Source: Congeria kusceri (Eukaryota > Mollusca > Bivalvia > Myida > Dreissenidae). Taken from it: DNA of 64,000 bases. The translations under genes and the position numbers were made by a program. This document shows positions 1 through 7,678 of this stretch, piece after piece. The stretch covers positions 50,228,081-50,292,080 of the forward strand of contig CM051034.1 of the NCBI GenBank assembly GCA_027627225.1, in the 5' to 3' direction. The notes under the pieces are model-generated. The model saw nothing but the letters and a program-made list of their open reading frames with translations. It was not told the DNA's origin and made no database searches. Numbering within the stretch: position 1 is the stretch's first letter; every line of letters begins with the position of its first letter.

Positions 1-36
1 ACATTTGCTGGACAAGCCTGCATAAGAAATCACATT

Positions 37-1428
37 ATGGAGTTGAATTGCATAAAAATCAAGTCGTTCAAGGACAATCGCAGAATAACAATGGGTAATA
101 TTGACAATAACACTACGCTAGCAGCAGTTATCGGCAAGCTTGAACTAGGAATGCCAGTTATTGGTTCATTGAGGGACAAATTCAATTCGGTGTTTGTAAC
201 CGATGAAGCAAATTTTTTCAACCCGTTGTTCAAACCAAACTATTTTCGAATAGCCAAAAAACACGAACACTTGAAATCGTACAAGGAAAATGTATATCGA
301 CAAAATCGGCACAACGCTATTGACATACCCGAATTTCTTTTGAGTAATCAAGACATCCCATCCTTTACAGATTTAGAAGGTCATATCAATGTCAAATTCA
401 AAAGTGAGAAATACCAAAGCATGTGGTGTAACACGAAAGAGAAATCAAAACTATTTGAAGAGGATTTCATTGTCTACAAAACATCAAGAACTCTCCTGAA
501 AGGTTTCAGATATTTACTCACAGAATACCACAAGCTGTATATTTGCAACTTTTCTGGCACGATACAGCAGTTTGTAGAGACATCGGACTTACTGCAATCA
601 TACATGGCGAGTGACCGAAGCAATTGCATTTCGTTTTTCGTTGACTGTGCAAAGTACATTATTGAAGATGTATTTTCAGATCTCACTGAACACGTTGCAA
701 AAGGCATAAACGATCTCGTTGCACAATGCTCTTCTAATCAACCTGCTATTCAGCATCTCTTGTCACTTAAAACGTTATTACAACATGCTGACAGCAAAAG
801 CATGTCTAAGGTATACTCGTACGCTAGTGAAAAACCAGGATCGTGCATTGTATTGCCGAAAGACATTTTCTCATTTGTGTTGATTGATGCTGGTGTTAAA
901 AAGAAGCCATGTGAACACGATCGAGTATGCATATTTCTCCAACTTCATGAGTGCATACTGTTCAAACTGTATCATAAAGTAAAAGCAATTAGCACAAGCG
1001 AGATTTCATCGCAGTGTGAAAGTAAAAACCAAACGTATCGCCCCAGAAAGAAACGTAAACTGTCGGTTTGTGACAGAGAAGATGAAGATCAAATGTACGA
1101 GATTGAGGACGATCACTGCTCAAACATGTCAGATTTAATGAACCAGTTGGTTCACAAATCATTCTTCAAAATCATACCCTTGGTATTGCATATCTGTGCA
1201 ACTATTGACTCGACACAAGGTTTAACAATACATAGTCCTATTCTAGCTTTATTAAAACGAGATGATAGAGCTGAAGACATGATTGTTGCACTCTCAAGAA
1301 CAAGCAACCCCGACTCGCTACTAGTTGCAAACAAAATATTTGATCAGCGTTATGAACAAATAGCGTACGAAACAAGAAGTCTCATCAAAATGATCAACCA
1401 GTCTCAAAAGAAGGATGGTTGGCTGTAG
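37..1428 (+). CDS. Hypothetical viral protein, 463 aa, with basic cluster
   Basis: An open frame of 463 codons with no domain I recognise. A run of basic residues (RPRKKRKL, about residues 334-341) next to an acidic patch looks like a nuclear localisation signal, so a nuclear role is plausible. Cysteines are scattered without a clear zinc-finger spacing. The first ATG is at 37; another in-frame ATG at 91 could be the real start, because sequence upstream of 37 is limited. The gene ends 80 bases before the kinase start and its stop is followed at once by the kinase TATA box, so the two are probably separate transcripts in tandem. Function unknown. Confidence 0.7.
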   Translation: MELNCIKIKSFKDNRRITMGNIDNNTTLAAVIGKLELGMPVIGSLRDKFNSVFVTDEANFFNPLFKPNYFRIAKKHEHLKSYKENVYRQNRHNAIDIPEFLLSNQDIPSFTDLEGHINVKFKSEKYQSMWCNTKEKSKLFEEDFIVYKTSRTLLKGFRYLLTEYHKLYICNFSGTIQQFVETSDLLQSYMASDRSNCISFFVDCAKYIIEDVFSDLTEHVAKGINDLVAQCSSNQPAIQHLLSLKTLLQHADSKSMSKVYSYASEKPGSCIVLPKDIFSFVLIDAGVKKKPCEHDRVCIFLQLHECILFKLYHKVKAISTSEISSQCESKNQTYRPRKKRKLSVCDREDEDQMYEIEDDHCSNMSDLMNQLVHKSFFKIIPLVLHICATIDSTQGLTIHSPILALLKRDDRAEDMIVALSRTSNPDSLLVANKIFDQRYEQIAYETRSLIKMINQSQKKDGWL

Positions 1429-1438
1429 CGCAAAAAAG

Positions 1439-1446
1439 TATATAAG
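1439..1446 (+). promoter_or_regulatory. TATA box of the protein kinase gene
   Basis: TATATAAG lies 11 bases after the stop of the upstream gene and about 62 bases before the ATG at 1508. It decides the start of the kinase: the longer frame from 1415 would begin upstream of this box, so the ATG at 1508 is preferred. Confidence 0.6.
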
Positions 1447-1507
1447 GGGGTTCAACGAAAAAGTGTTCATCATTGCTCAACTTGACTTTGATGCAAACGG
1501 ACGCAAA

Positions 1508-2317
1508 ATGGACAAGGTTGCAAACATACTAGAGCGGTACCACATTGGGGATTTGATTGAAACTGGTGCGACGGCTCATGTGATGAAAGCGATTCGCCGT
1601 ACTGACGACAAGGTATTCGCCATTAAAGTGGTCAAAACCGTCAACAAGCTGACTTCGTTTCCAGAAGAAATACTATTCAACCAAACGTTGAAGGCATCTG
1701 GTATCAAAGGTGTAATCAACATGCACGAGTACGCTATCGACTACGAGAAAAGCAGATACGTGATGATCATGGACTACATGCCAATGGACTTACACACGTA
1801 TGTGTCAAGCCGTCGAACACCGATATCCGAAGATGAATGCCGCAACATCATCAGCCAAGTTGTTAACATTCTACTTGATATGCAAAATGTTGTTGGCGTG
1901 CAACATATGGACCTTAAAACGGAGAATGTGTTGATCGATCCTGAAACGAATGAGGTTAAACTCTGTGATTTTGGACACATAGCGCCAGTAGCACATTTGT
2001 GGATGGATTCAACATCGAAAGGAACACGCATTTACTGGGCGCCAGAAACTGTTAAGGAAAGGAGGTTCTACCCAACGAGAAGCGTGGTATGGCAAGTTGG
2101 CATTCTTGCTTACGACATCATGGAAGAAATTCCATGGGAGATGTACGAAGACGGAAAACTGAAAGACTTGACTTTTGAACGTTTCTCGTCTGGCGAGGCC
2201 GTGGAATTCATTCACATTTGCTTAGAACCAGACGTGCGCATTCGTGCAGAACTCGATCAGTTAGTGCATATGAGGTGGATTGAAGAACGGAACAACAACG
2301 AAATGGGTTATCTGTGA
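1508..2317 (+). CDS. Serine/threonine protein kinase
   Basis: A single kinase domain fills the 269-residue protein. Visible landmarks, numbered from the ATG at 1508: a degenerate glycine loop (about residues 14-25), the ATP-binding lysine in FAIK (residue 40), an alpha-C glutamate near 53-54, the catalytic loop HMDLKTEN (133-140), DFG (154-156) and WAPE (177-180). The HRD arginine is replaced by Met, but the catalytic Asp, Lys and Asn are kept, so it is probably active. The class looks like a small Ser/Thr kinase; tyrosine-kinase signatures are absent. An AATAAA at 2331-2336 follows the stop. Protein kinases of this kind are common in large DNA viruses and act on viral or host proteins in the nucleus or cytoplasm. 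Which substrates are used cannot be read from the sequence. Confidence 0.9.
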   Translation: MDKVANILERYHIGDLIETGATAHVMKAIRRTDDKVFAIKVVKTVNKLTSFPEEILFNQTLKASGIKGVINMHEYAIDYEKSRYVMIMDYMPMDLHTYVSSRRTPISEDECRNIISQVVNILLDMQNVVGVQHMDLKTENVLIDPETNEVKLCDFGHIAPVAHLWMDSTSKGTRIYWAPETVKERRFYPTRSVVWQVGILAYDIMEEIPWEMYEDGKLKDLTFERFSSGEAVEFIHICLEPDVRIRAELDQLVHMRWIEERNNNEMGYL

Positions 2318-2342
2318 ACTTGTATTGTCAAATAAAAACATG

Positions 2343-3770
2343 TCAAACAAACAATGCTCGTATTTGTCTTTTAACAAAATTTGTTCTTGTACAGTAGTCG
2401 AAACAGTTACACAAACAACCAACACAAATGTTTCTAAGAACGAATTCCTTATCAATAGGTGTTCCGTCGTCTATATTATCTGACAAAACATCGAAACAAG
2501 TAACACTATTCTGTGGTTGACATTTACAAGATAACTGTGGTTTTTCACCACATTTCACTTCACTACTGACAATACCAAAACAGGTTCGACTGTTGCGACA
2601 CAGAGTAGTGTATAGTGCAGTTCTTTTACCAGATATTTGCTTCCGAAGCGCCAAATACTGATATTGAATACAACCAGTAGAATCTATGAAACATTTGTAT
2701 ACATCAACAAAATCAAATTCTCGACATCCATCAGAACATAAGAAGTAGTTTGCTCGACTATTGGCGTCGTTAACAATAGACGTTTTGTTATATGCTTTGT
2801 GATGATAGTTTATGGGTTGACAACAGGTTTTGCACAAGATGAACAAGCCATTTTGATATAAACGATCAAGACTCCCTTTTTCTCTAGTACACTTTGTGTG
2901 ACAAAAACACGAGGGTATATTTAGTGAAATGACTTTGTTGTTCACAAAATCAACTTGCTGTCTGATGATGTTTTGTATATAATGACCAAACGACAGGTTT
3001 CTAGTTACAATAGGTGACGTGAGTAACATCTGAATCGAACTAAAACATTTGCGCTTAGAACTAGGATTTGAAGTTAGTTCTCGTTTGAAGTGGTACGCAA
3101 AGTCTAACACTGGTTTTGGGTAATATAGTTCAGAAGGTAAAAATGTTGCAGCAGAGTCATGCAAAACAAGATTGCTAGTGTTATATATGTACGTACAATT
3201 GCACATTGACTTGAGGACTTGAAATACTTTGTGGTGAGGAATCCACTCTAACCCTTTCACTTGAGTTACCATCTTTTTGAGCGATGGGTGTACTTTTGAG
3301 ATTTCCAATTGTAGTGAAAGGTCTCGTAAATGAATAGTTGTATGGTTATTCACACATATGATGTTGGACTTTTGCTTCGAAAATGTTACATACAGCTCAT
3401 GAAAAGGTTGTTTCTTTTCACATATCTTGCCGATTGTTCGTAGGATCTGTATTATTCGTTTGTTCATTTCATAGTCGGGTTTCTTGAAATATAGAACACA
3501 CAATATCACGATCAAGAAAAACATGTGAATCTTTTCATCTGTGTTTTGTTGACTGTACACGTTCATCAGCAACACGTCAACTCTCAGGTTGTGTGGAAAC
3601 ATATTTCGTATAACGAAGTGAACAAATCTATAACAATGAAACGTGGTGAGAGTTTGTTTCAGTTTCTTCAGAGTAACAACATTGAGTTTTTTCAACGATA
3701 ATACACTTGATGGAAAGTTACGTATACTGTTATACAAATGCTCATTCAATATATCGTACACTGATGCCAT
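2343..3770 (-). CDS. Hypothetical Cys-rich viral protein, 475 aa
   Basis: The N-terminal half is basic and moderately hydrophobic. The C-terminal ~190 residues hold many cysteines in close pairs (CFCHTKC, CKTCC, CSDGC, CSCKCQ-like spacing, CVGCLCNC), which suggests several bound zinc ions and a nucleic-acid- or protein-binding role. I do not recognise the family. It is transcribed away from the gene at 3905, and the two share a central TATA sequence at 3849-3856, about 80 bases from this ATG. It converges on the kinase gene, whose AATAAA lies just before this stop. No frameshift or internal stop is present. Confidence 0.7.
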   Translation of the reverse strand: MASVYDILNEHLYNSIRNFPSSVLSLKKLNVVTLKKLKQTLTTFHCYRFVHFVIRNMFPHNLRVDVLLMNVYSQQNTDEKIHMFFLIVILCVLYFKKPDYEMNKRIIQILRTIGKICEKKQPFHELYVTFSKQKSNIICVNNHTTIHLRDLSLQLEISKVHPSLKKMVTQVKGLEWIPHHKVFQVLKSMCNCTYIYNTSNLVLHDSAATFLPSELYYPKPVLDFAYHFKRELTSNPSSKRKCFSSIQMLLTSPIVTRNLSFGHYIQNIIRQQVDFVNNKVISLNIPSCFCHTKCTREKGSLDRLYQNGLFILCKTCCQPINYHHKAYNKTSIVNDANSRANYFLCSDGCREFDFVDVYKCFIDSTGCIQYQYLALRKQISGKRTALYTTLCRNSRTCFGIVSSEVKCGEKPQLSCKCQPQNSVTCFDVLSDNIDDGTPIDKEFVLRNICVGCLCNCFDYCTRTNFVKRQIRALFV

Positions 3771-3848
3771 CCTAACAACGAATGACTAACTGTGTGAAGA
3801 CAACATAGATTTGAGTTTGGTATGTGCGTTCTCATTATTTTGCATGCA

Positions 3849-3856
3849 TATATAAG
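3849..3856. promoter_or_regulatory. Shared divergent TATA region
   Basis: TATATAAG on the plus strand lies 49 bases before the ATG at 3905. The same AT block reads TATATATG on the minus strand, about 80 bases before the ATG of the minus gene ending at 3770. One short core may therefore serve both genes. Confidence 0.5.
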
Positions 3857-3904
3857 GGCGATGAACCATGTGTTAATCACTCATTCTTACTCTAACCACC
3901 AAAC

Positions 3905-4735
3905 ATGTCACATCAACTTAGGTTCAAAGAACAACGTATTGCTGAGACATACATGATCTACAAGCAGTACGGTGGTGATATTGGTTTATACGGTATCGTA
4001 AAGGAAGTACAAGAAGCAGAGAAGCGAAAACGACAGAACCTCATGTCGCCAGAAGTTGTTTTGGCAAAGATGAAAGAGCATAAGATAAGATTTCCTTCAT
4101 GGTATCATGTCGAAGATGCCACTGATGCTTTCCTTACTGAGTCGTTGATGAGATCGCCTTCTACCAACACGTTTTTGATCGCAAAACGGGTCTTCGACAT
4201 ACCAATACTTACCAGAAGTGAGACAGATATGTGCTCTATACTAGAAGCTATTCTGGAGAGCGACATCGATATCGACCATGTTTCAATATGCTGTTCTTTT
4301 GGAAATTCAACTGTCGACACACCTCATAAGATGGTCATGATGAGACACAAAGACAGCGACATGCCGTTCATGGAAGCACTCAAACATCAAGAGAGACAAA
4401 AAAGTCCAGTGTACATTGGAAACGTAGTCGGTGGAAAGTTTAACGATCCGAGCACAGCGATCATTGTCACCAAAGAAGAAATGAGGCATACACGATACTT
4501 GCACGGCGCTTACTCTGAGTGTCAGTTCAGCGATTACATCCCGAAAGACGAAATACCAATGAGGGTGTGCTACGGAGTGGTACCAAAAACTGTTTCAATC
4601 ATAACCTTGTGGAAGGACGACTTCAAGATTGTACTGTTCCCGGCACTGCATACGGAACAGTGGACTTTGACCAAGGACAACGCTCTCAACGGAATCCAAA
4701 GCATTTTGACCATTTGTCGTTATCATTTGCTTTGA
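3905..4735 (+). CDS. Hypothetical viral protein, 276 aa
   Basis: A soluble-looking protein with no signal peptide, membrane segment or recognised motif. The first 60 residues are charged and helical; the remainder is mixed alpha/beta in character. It has a well-placed TATA box 49 bases upstream and an AATAAA at 4738-4743, only two bases beyond the stop, so expression signals are strong. A second AATAAA lies at 4796-4801. A structural or abundant protein is possible but this is a guess. Function unknown. Confidence 0.7.
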   Translation: MSHQLRFKEQRIAETYMIYKQYGGDIGLYGIVKEVQEAEKRKRQNLMSPEVVLAKMKEHKIRFPSWYHVEDATDAFLTESLMRSPSTNTFLIAKRVFDIPILTRSETDMCSILEAILESDIDIDHVSICCSFGNSTVDTPHKMVMMRHKDSDMPFMEALKHQERQKSPVYIGNVVGGKFNDPSTAIIVTKEEMRHTRYLHGAYSECQFSDYIPKDEIPMRVCYGVVPKTVSIITLWKDDFKIVLFPALHTEQWTLTKDNALNGIQSILTICRYHLL

Positions 4736-4879
4736 TCAATAAAATTTTGTATAGAGAAATGTTTATTCTCATCATATTGACAATTTGCTGACACAATAAA
4801 AACAATGTACCAAAATGTTGTTTTATTTTATTTATACTGGTATATGTTCTGACAAACCAAGAAAAAGCATTCACTCATC

Positions 4880-5536
4880 ATGACGAAGGTCTTTGCGGTA
4901 GAAGGCAATATTGGTGCCGGCAAAAGCACACTACTTGATCTGTTAGGTAAAAAATATCTTGTATTTCCAGAACCGCTAGATGAGTGGCAAAATGTGTCGG
5001 GCCCTGATGACCAAGTGGTTAACATGTTTGATATGTACTGCAAAAACATGCAAAAATATTCGTTTGCATTTCAACTCGTAACACTCAGAAGTATCATGCA
5101 TGTTTTGAGAAAAGCTCTTGCTTCGAGCAAACCATTTGTGTTTGTTGAGAGGTCATTTTTGTCAAACTTACATGTATTTGCGAAAGCACAAAAATCATTG
5201 GGATATATCAATGATGTTGAGTGGATTGTGTACAACAATTTGCTGACATCAATGCTGCCAAGCGAAGATTTTGAGCTATCTGGAATCATATATTTGAAAA
5301 CATCTCCGGCAAAATGCTACGAACGTATGAAGATCAGAAACCGAACAGAAGAAAGCGAAATATCACTCAGGTATGTGACAGAACTACACAACTATCACGA
5401 AAAATGGTTTCTGGATATGGATCCAAGCAAATGTTTGATCATTCAAAACGATATTGACAAGCACCATGCGTCTGACTATGAAAATGACATGAAAAGAATC
5501 ACTTCGTTTGTCAACGAAATGACAGCCGAGGACTAA
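4880..5536 (+). CDS. Deoxynucleoside kinase
   Basis: The 218-residue protein carries the P-loop GNIGAGKST at residues 9-17, followed by FPEPLDEW, which matches the substrate-binding PEP-x-x-x-W segment of the TK2/dCK/dGK family. FVERS near residue 90 corresponds to the (D/E)RS motif. An arginine-rich lid (MKIRNRTEES) lies near residue 155. The length is normal for the family. The enzyme phosphorylates deoxynucleosides to monophosphates and would enlarge the dNTP pool for viral DNA synthesis. The type resembles animal and insect dNKs more than classical herpes simplex thymidine kinase, so it may have been captured from a host. Substrate preference cannot be told from motifs alone. The gene is followed by a 230-base spacer with a G/C-run hairpin. 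Confidence 0.88.
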   Translation: MTKVFAVEGNIGAGKSTLLDLLGKKYLVFPEPLDEWQNVSGPDDQVVNMFDMYCKNMQKYSFAFQLVTLRSIMHVLRKALASSKPFVFVERSFLSNLHVFAKAQKSLGYINDVEWIVYNNLLTSMLPSEDFELSGIIYLKTSPAKCYERMKIRNRTEESEISLRYVTELHNYHEKWFLDMDPSKCLIIQNDIDKHHASDYENDMKRITSFVNEMTAED

Positions 5537-5650
5537 TGTGCTTCAAAGTGTGAGTTATTCGACACCACAGCCACTTTTTTCTTGTGCCTGTTTTGGGGAG
5601 GGATGCGGCGCTATATTATATGCCTGGAAAATTTTCAGAGGGTTGAAAAA

Positions 5651-5681
5651 GGGGGGGGGGTGTTTTGAAAAAGACCCCCCC
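5651..5681. repeat. G10/C7 homopolymer hairpin
   Basis: Ten G are followed 14 bases later by seven C, able to form a GC-only hairpin in otherwise AT-rich spacer DNA between the deoxynucleoside kinase gene and the acidic repeat protein. It may act in transcription termination or be a polymerase-slippage site. No coding sequence is supported here. Confidence 0.6.
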
Positions 5682-5767
5682 GCTTATTTTGCCGGGTGTC
5701 GATTTTCTATCGGGAAAATTGTTTTTTAGCCATTTCAGTCTATTAAATACTGTCTCGTTCAGTCGCA

Positions 5768-6682
5768 ATGGAGATTTGTTTTGGCAGTATGGAAGAAGGA
5801 TATGACAGTGAAAATAGCAAAATTCATGATGATGATCGATGCGCTATCTGTTTTGGCAGTATGGTAGTATGGAAGAATGAAGAAGAATATGACCGTAGCA
5901 AAATTCATGATAATCGATGCGATATCTGCAGATTGTTTCGAAACGATGAAGATGACTATGATGATTATTTTGGTGATTGTTGTAGTGATCGTTTTGACAG
6001 TATGGAAGAAGGATATGACAATGAAAATAGCGAAATTCATGACAGTAGATGGTTTCAAACAAATCATGACTACATCGATGAAGATGACTATGACGATTAT
6101 TGTAGTGATTATTGTAGTGAGTTCGAAACAAACGAACCGAAAATCATTAAAAACAAGCGTTACAAATCGAATCAAAAACAAACTGCAAGGCAGCATCAAA
6201 AAGCTGTTCAAAACTGTAAGAGACGGCAACTATCGAAACGTAGAACAAAACTACGGAATGCCAAAAGAGACCAAAAGTACACAAATTATCATGAAACAAA
6301 CGATGATTGTGATTGCCGTATTGACAATGATTCCAACACTCATGATAGAAACACGTGGTTGGATTGCAAATACAATGACATTGATGATATCGTAGAAAAT
6401 GATTCCAACAATCATGATAGAAACACGTGTTTGGATTGCAAATACAATGACATCGATGATATCGTAGAAAATATGTTTCTGGAATCATACGAACGTTTTT
6501 TGGATGAAAAGTATGAAGAAGAAACGAATCGTATCTACTTTTCCGACGATGAGTCATTCGAAAGGTACTGGGAAAACAAATATGAAAACCAATATCTCAG
6601 AAACATAGAAGAATCTGACCGAAATGAAACACGTCGTGATTTCTATATATATTACAATCGCTCTGATATAAATGGCTGCTGA
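5768..6682 (+). CDS. Highly acidic, internally repetitive protein, 304 aa
   Basis: The protein is rich in Asp, Glu, Asn and Tyr and has no known domain. The N-terminal part contains three diverged copies of a ~30-residue unit with the pattern (C/D)xxSM..EEY/GYD..(N/R)SKIHD, two of them ending in a CxxC pair. A short lysine/arginine-rich middle segment (about residues 125-170) is followed by two nearly identical 24-residue units (DNA 6326-6469). The mix of acidic ends and basic centre suggests an unstructured regulatory or nucleic-acid/histone-binding protein. Its last ~40 bases contain the TATA of the following BIR gene. The repeats make its length likely to vary between isolates. Confidence 0.65.
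   Translation: MEICFGSMEEGYDSENSKIHDDDRCAICFGSMVVWKNEEEYDRSKIHDNRCDICRLFRNDEDDYDDYFGDCCSDRFDSMEEGYDNENSEIHDSRWFQTNHDYIDEDDYDDYCSDYCSEFETNEPKIIKNKRYKSNQKQTARQHQKAVQNCKRRQLSKRRTKLRNAKRDQKYTNYHETNDDCDCRIDNDSNTHDRNTWLDCKYNDIDDIVENDSNNHDRNTCLDCKYNDIDDIVENMFLESYERFLDEKYEEETNRIYFSDDESFERYWENKYENQYLRNIEESDRNETRRDFYIYYNRSDINGC
6326..6469 (+). repeat. 72-bp direct repeat, two copies, within a coding region
   Basis: Units 6326-6397 and 6398-6469 differ at only a few bases and keep the reading frame (24 codons each). Confidence 0.9.
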
Positions 6683-6973
6683 ATGCGTTACCGAGTCTTA
6701 GAACATTCGTTCACAAACATGACTTTTCAGTGCAGAGCGTTGTATTTTCGATATCGCAACGTTGAGCAGCGACTCCAAACATTTGAAGACTTGCCATCAG
6801 AACACAACATGTCAAAGGAAGACCTGGCTAGCCAAGGGTTCATCTACGACAATTGTTTCAACTGCGTTCGATGCGTGTTTTGCCATACGCATATTTGGGA
6901 CATTGGAAAAGGAGATGTGAAACTTCGGCATCGACAGCTGTGTCCTGTTTGCCCTTTTGTATTTGATTGCTAG
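6683..6973 (+). CDS. Single-BIR protein (IAP-type), 96 aa
   Basis: The C-terminal 70 residues fit a baculovirus IAP repeat: R-x-x-TF near the start, GFIYD in the middle, then CVFC with His 15 residues later and Cys six residues after it (the CX2C-X15-H-X6-C zinc site). There is no RING or second BIR, so it is a minimal IAP-like protein. BIR proteins bind caspases or IAP-antagonists and usually block apoptosis. A TATA sequence near 6643-6650 lies inside the upstream gene. The ATG at 6683 directly abuts the upstream stop; an in-frame ATG at 6719 fits the TATA distance better and keeps the whole BIR. An AATAAA occurs at 6981-6986. Confidence 0.8.
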   Translation: MRYRVLEHSFTNMTFQCRALYFRYRNVEQRLQTFEDLPSEHNMSKEDLASQGFIYDNCFNCVRCVFCHTHIWDIGKGDVKLRHRQLCPVCPFVFDC

Positions 6974-7074
6974 TGATTGAAATAAAAAGCCTGAAAGAAT
7001 TTTGCATGTTGTTTGTTATCTGAGTAGTTACCATAACACAAAAAGCAACCAAGATATGTTACAAAAAGTTTTAT

Positions 7075-7590
7075 TCAACAATCACGATGTGACATGGCAA
7101 TTATTTGTGTATATCTATTCAGCGCTTTTGCACTGTACATTTCAGTAACGTGCTCTGTGTTGAGTATGGCTTTGACGAGTTCTTTTGACTTCTCAACACC
7201 ATGGAAATCAATTGCACCAACCATCCAGTTTTCATTGTGAGTCAAACTATACAGTACGTCAAATCTGCACAGGTTCGCTTTCGTAGCAATAACGTTCAGA
7301 GTTTCTTTTGTCACATCTGTGATCAGGAACGACCAAACCGAAAAGGTATCTCGTGAAGTACAAGAGTCCATAAGTGCGTGTTGAATCTTGATTTTTCCAA
7401 TATCAGTTTTTCTTACAGTTTCCTCAACAATTTCGTCAAATAGTCTCATGATCGTTTTCGTTGGTTCTAATGCCGCCTTGCGTCTTGCGTAGGTGTTGAT
7501 CTGCTGCAAAATAAGTTGTCTAGTGTCTACGTCCATATGATCAATATCATTTGACAAACACGATAGTATGCTTTGTTTGCTGCTATCCAT
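7075..7590 (-). CDS. Hypothetical viral protein, 171 aa
   Basis: No recognised domain. The protein is mainly helical, without membrane segments. A longer frame starts at 7653, but the minus-strand TATA (7637-7644) would lie inside it, so the ATG at 7590 (MDSSKQS) is preferred. The reverse AATAAA (TTTATT at 7070-7075) overlaps the stop codon, a compact arrangement seen repeatedly here. It is transcribed divergently from the large glycoprotein gene across the same TATA block. Confidence 0.65.
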   Translation of the reverse strand: MDSSKQSILSCLSNDIDHMDVDTRQLILQQINTYARRKAALEPTKTIMRLFDEIVEETVRKTDIGKIKIQHALMDSCTSRDTFSVWSFLITDVTKETLNVIATKANLCRFDVLYSLTHNENWMVGAIDFHGVEKSKELVKAILNTEHVTEMYSAKALNRYTQIIAMSHRDC

Positions 7591-7636
7591 GCCGATGACA
7601 GGAAGAAATATGACTTGAATCTGTTTGTAAAAATAG

Positions 7637-7644
7637 TTATATAT
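7637..7644. promoter_or_regulatory. Shared divergent TATA box
   Basis: The AT block around 7637-7644 is near-symmetrical. It lies ~47 bases from the ATG at 7590 (minus) and ~35 bases from the ATG at 7679 (plus), so it probably directs both the small minus-strand gene and the glycoprotein gene. Confidence 0.5.
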
Positions 7645-7678
7645 GAGTTCCAATGAAAAAATATATCAAACAATCATC

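Noticed and set aside
6147..6557. Minus-strand frames opposite the acidic protein
   Set aside because: Shadow frames caused by GAT/ATC-rich codons; the plus-strand frame has better start, stop and composition.
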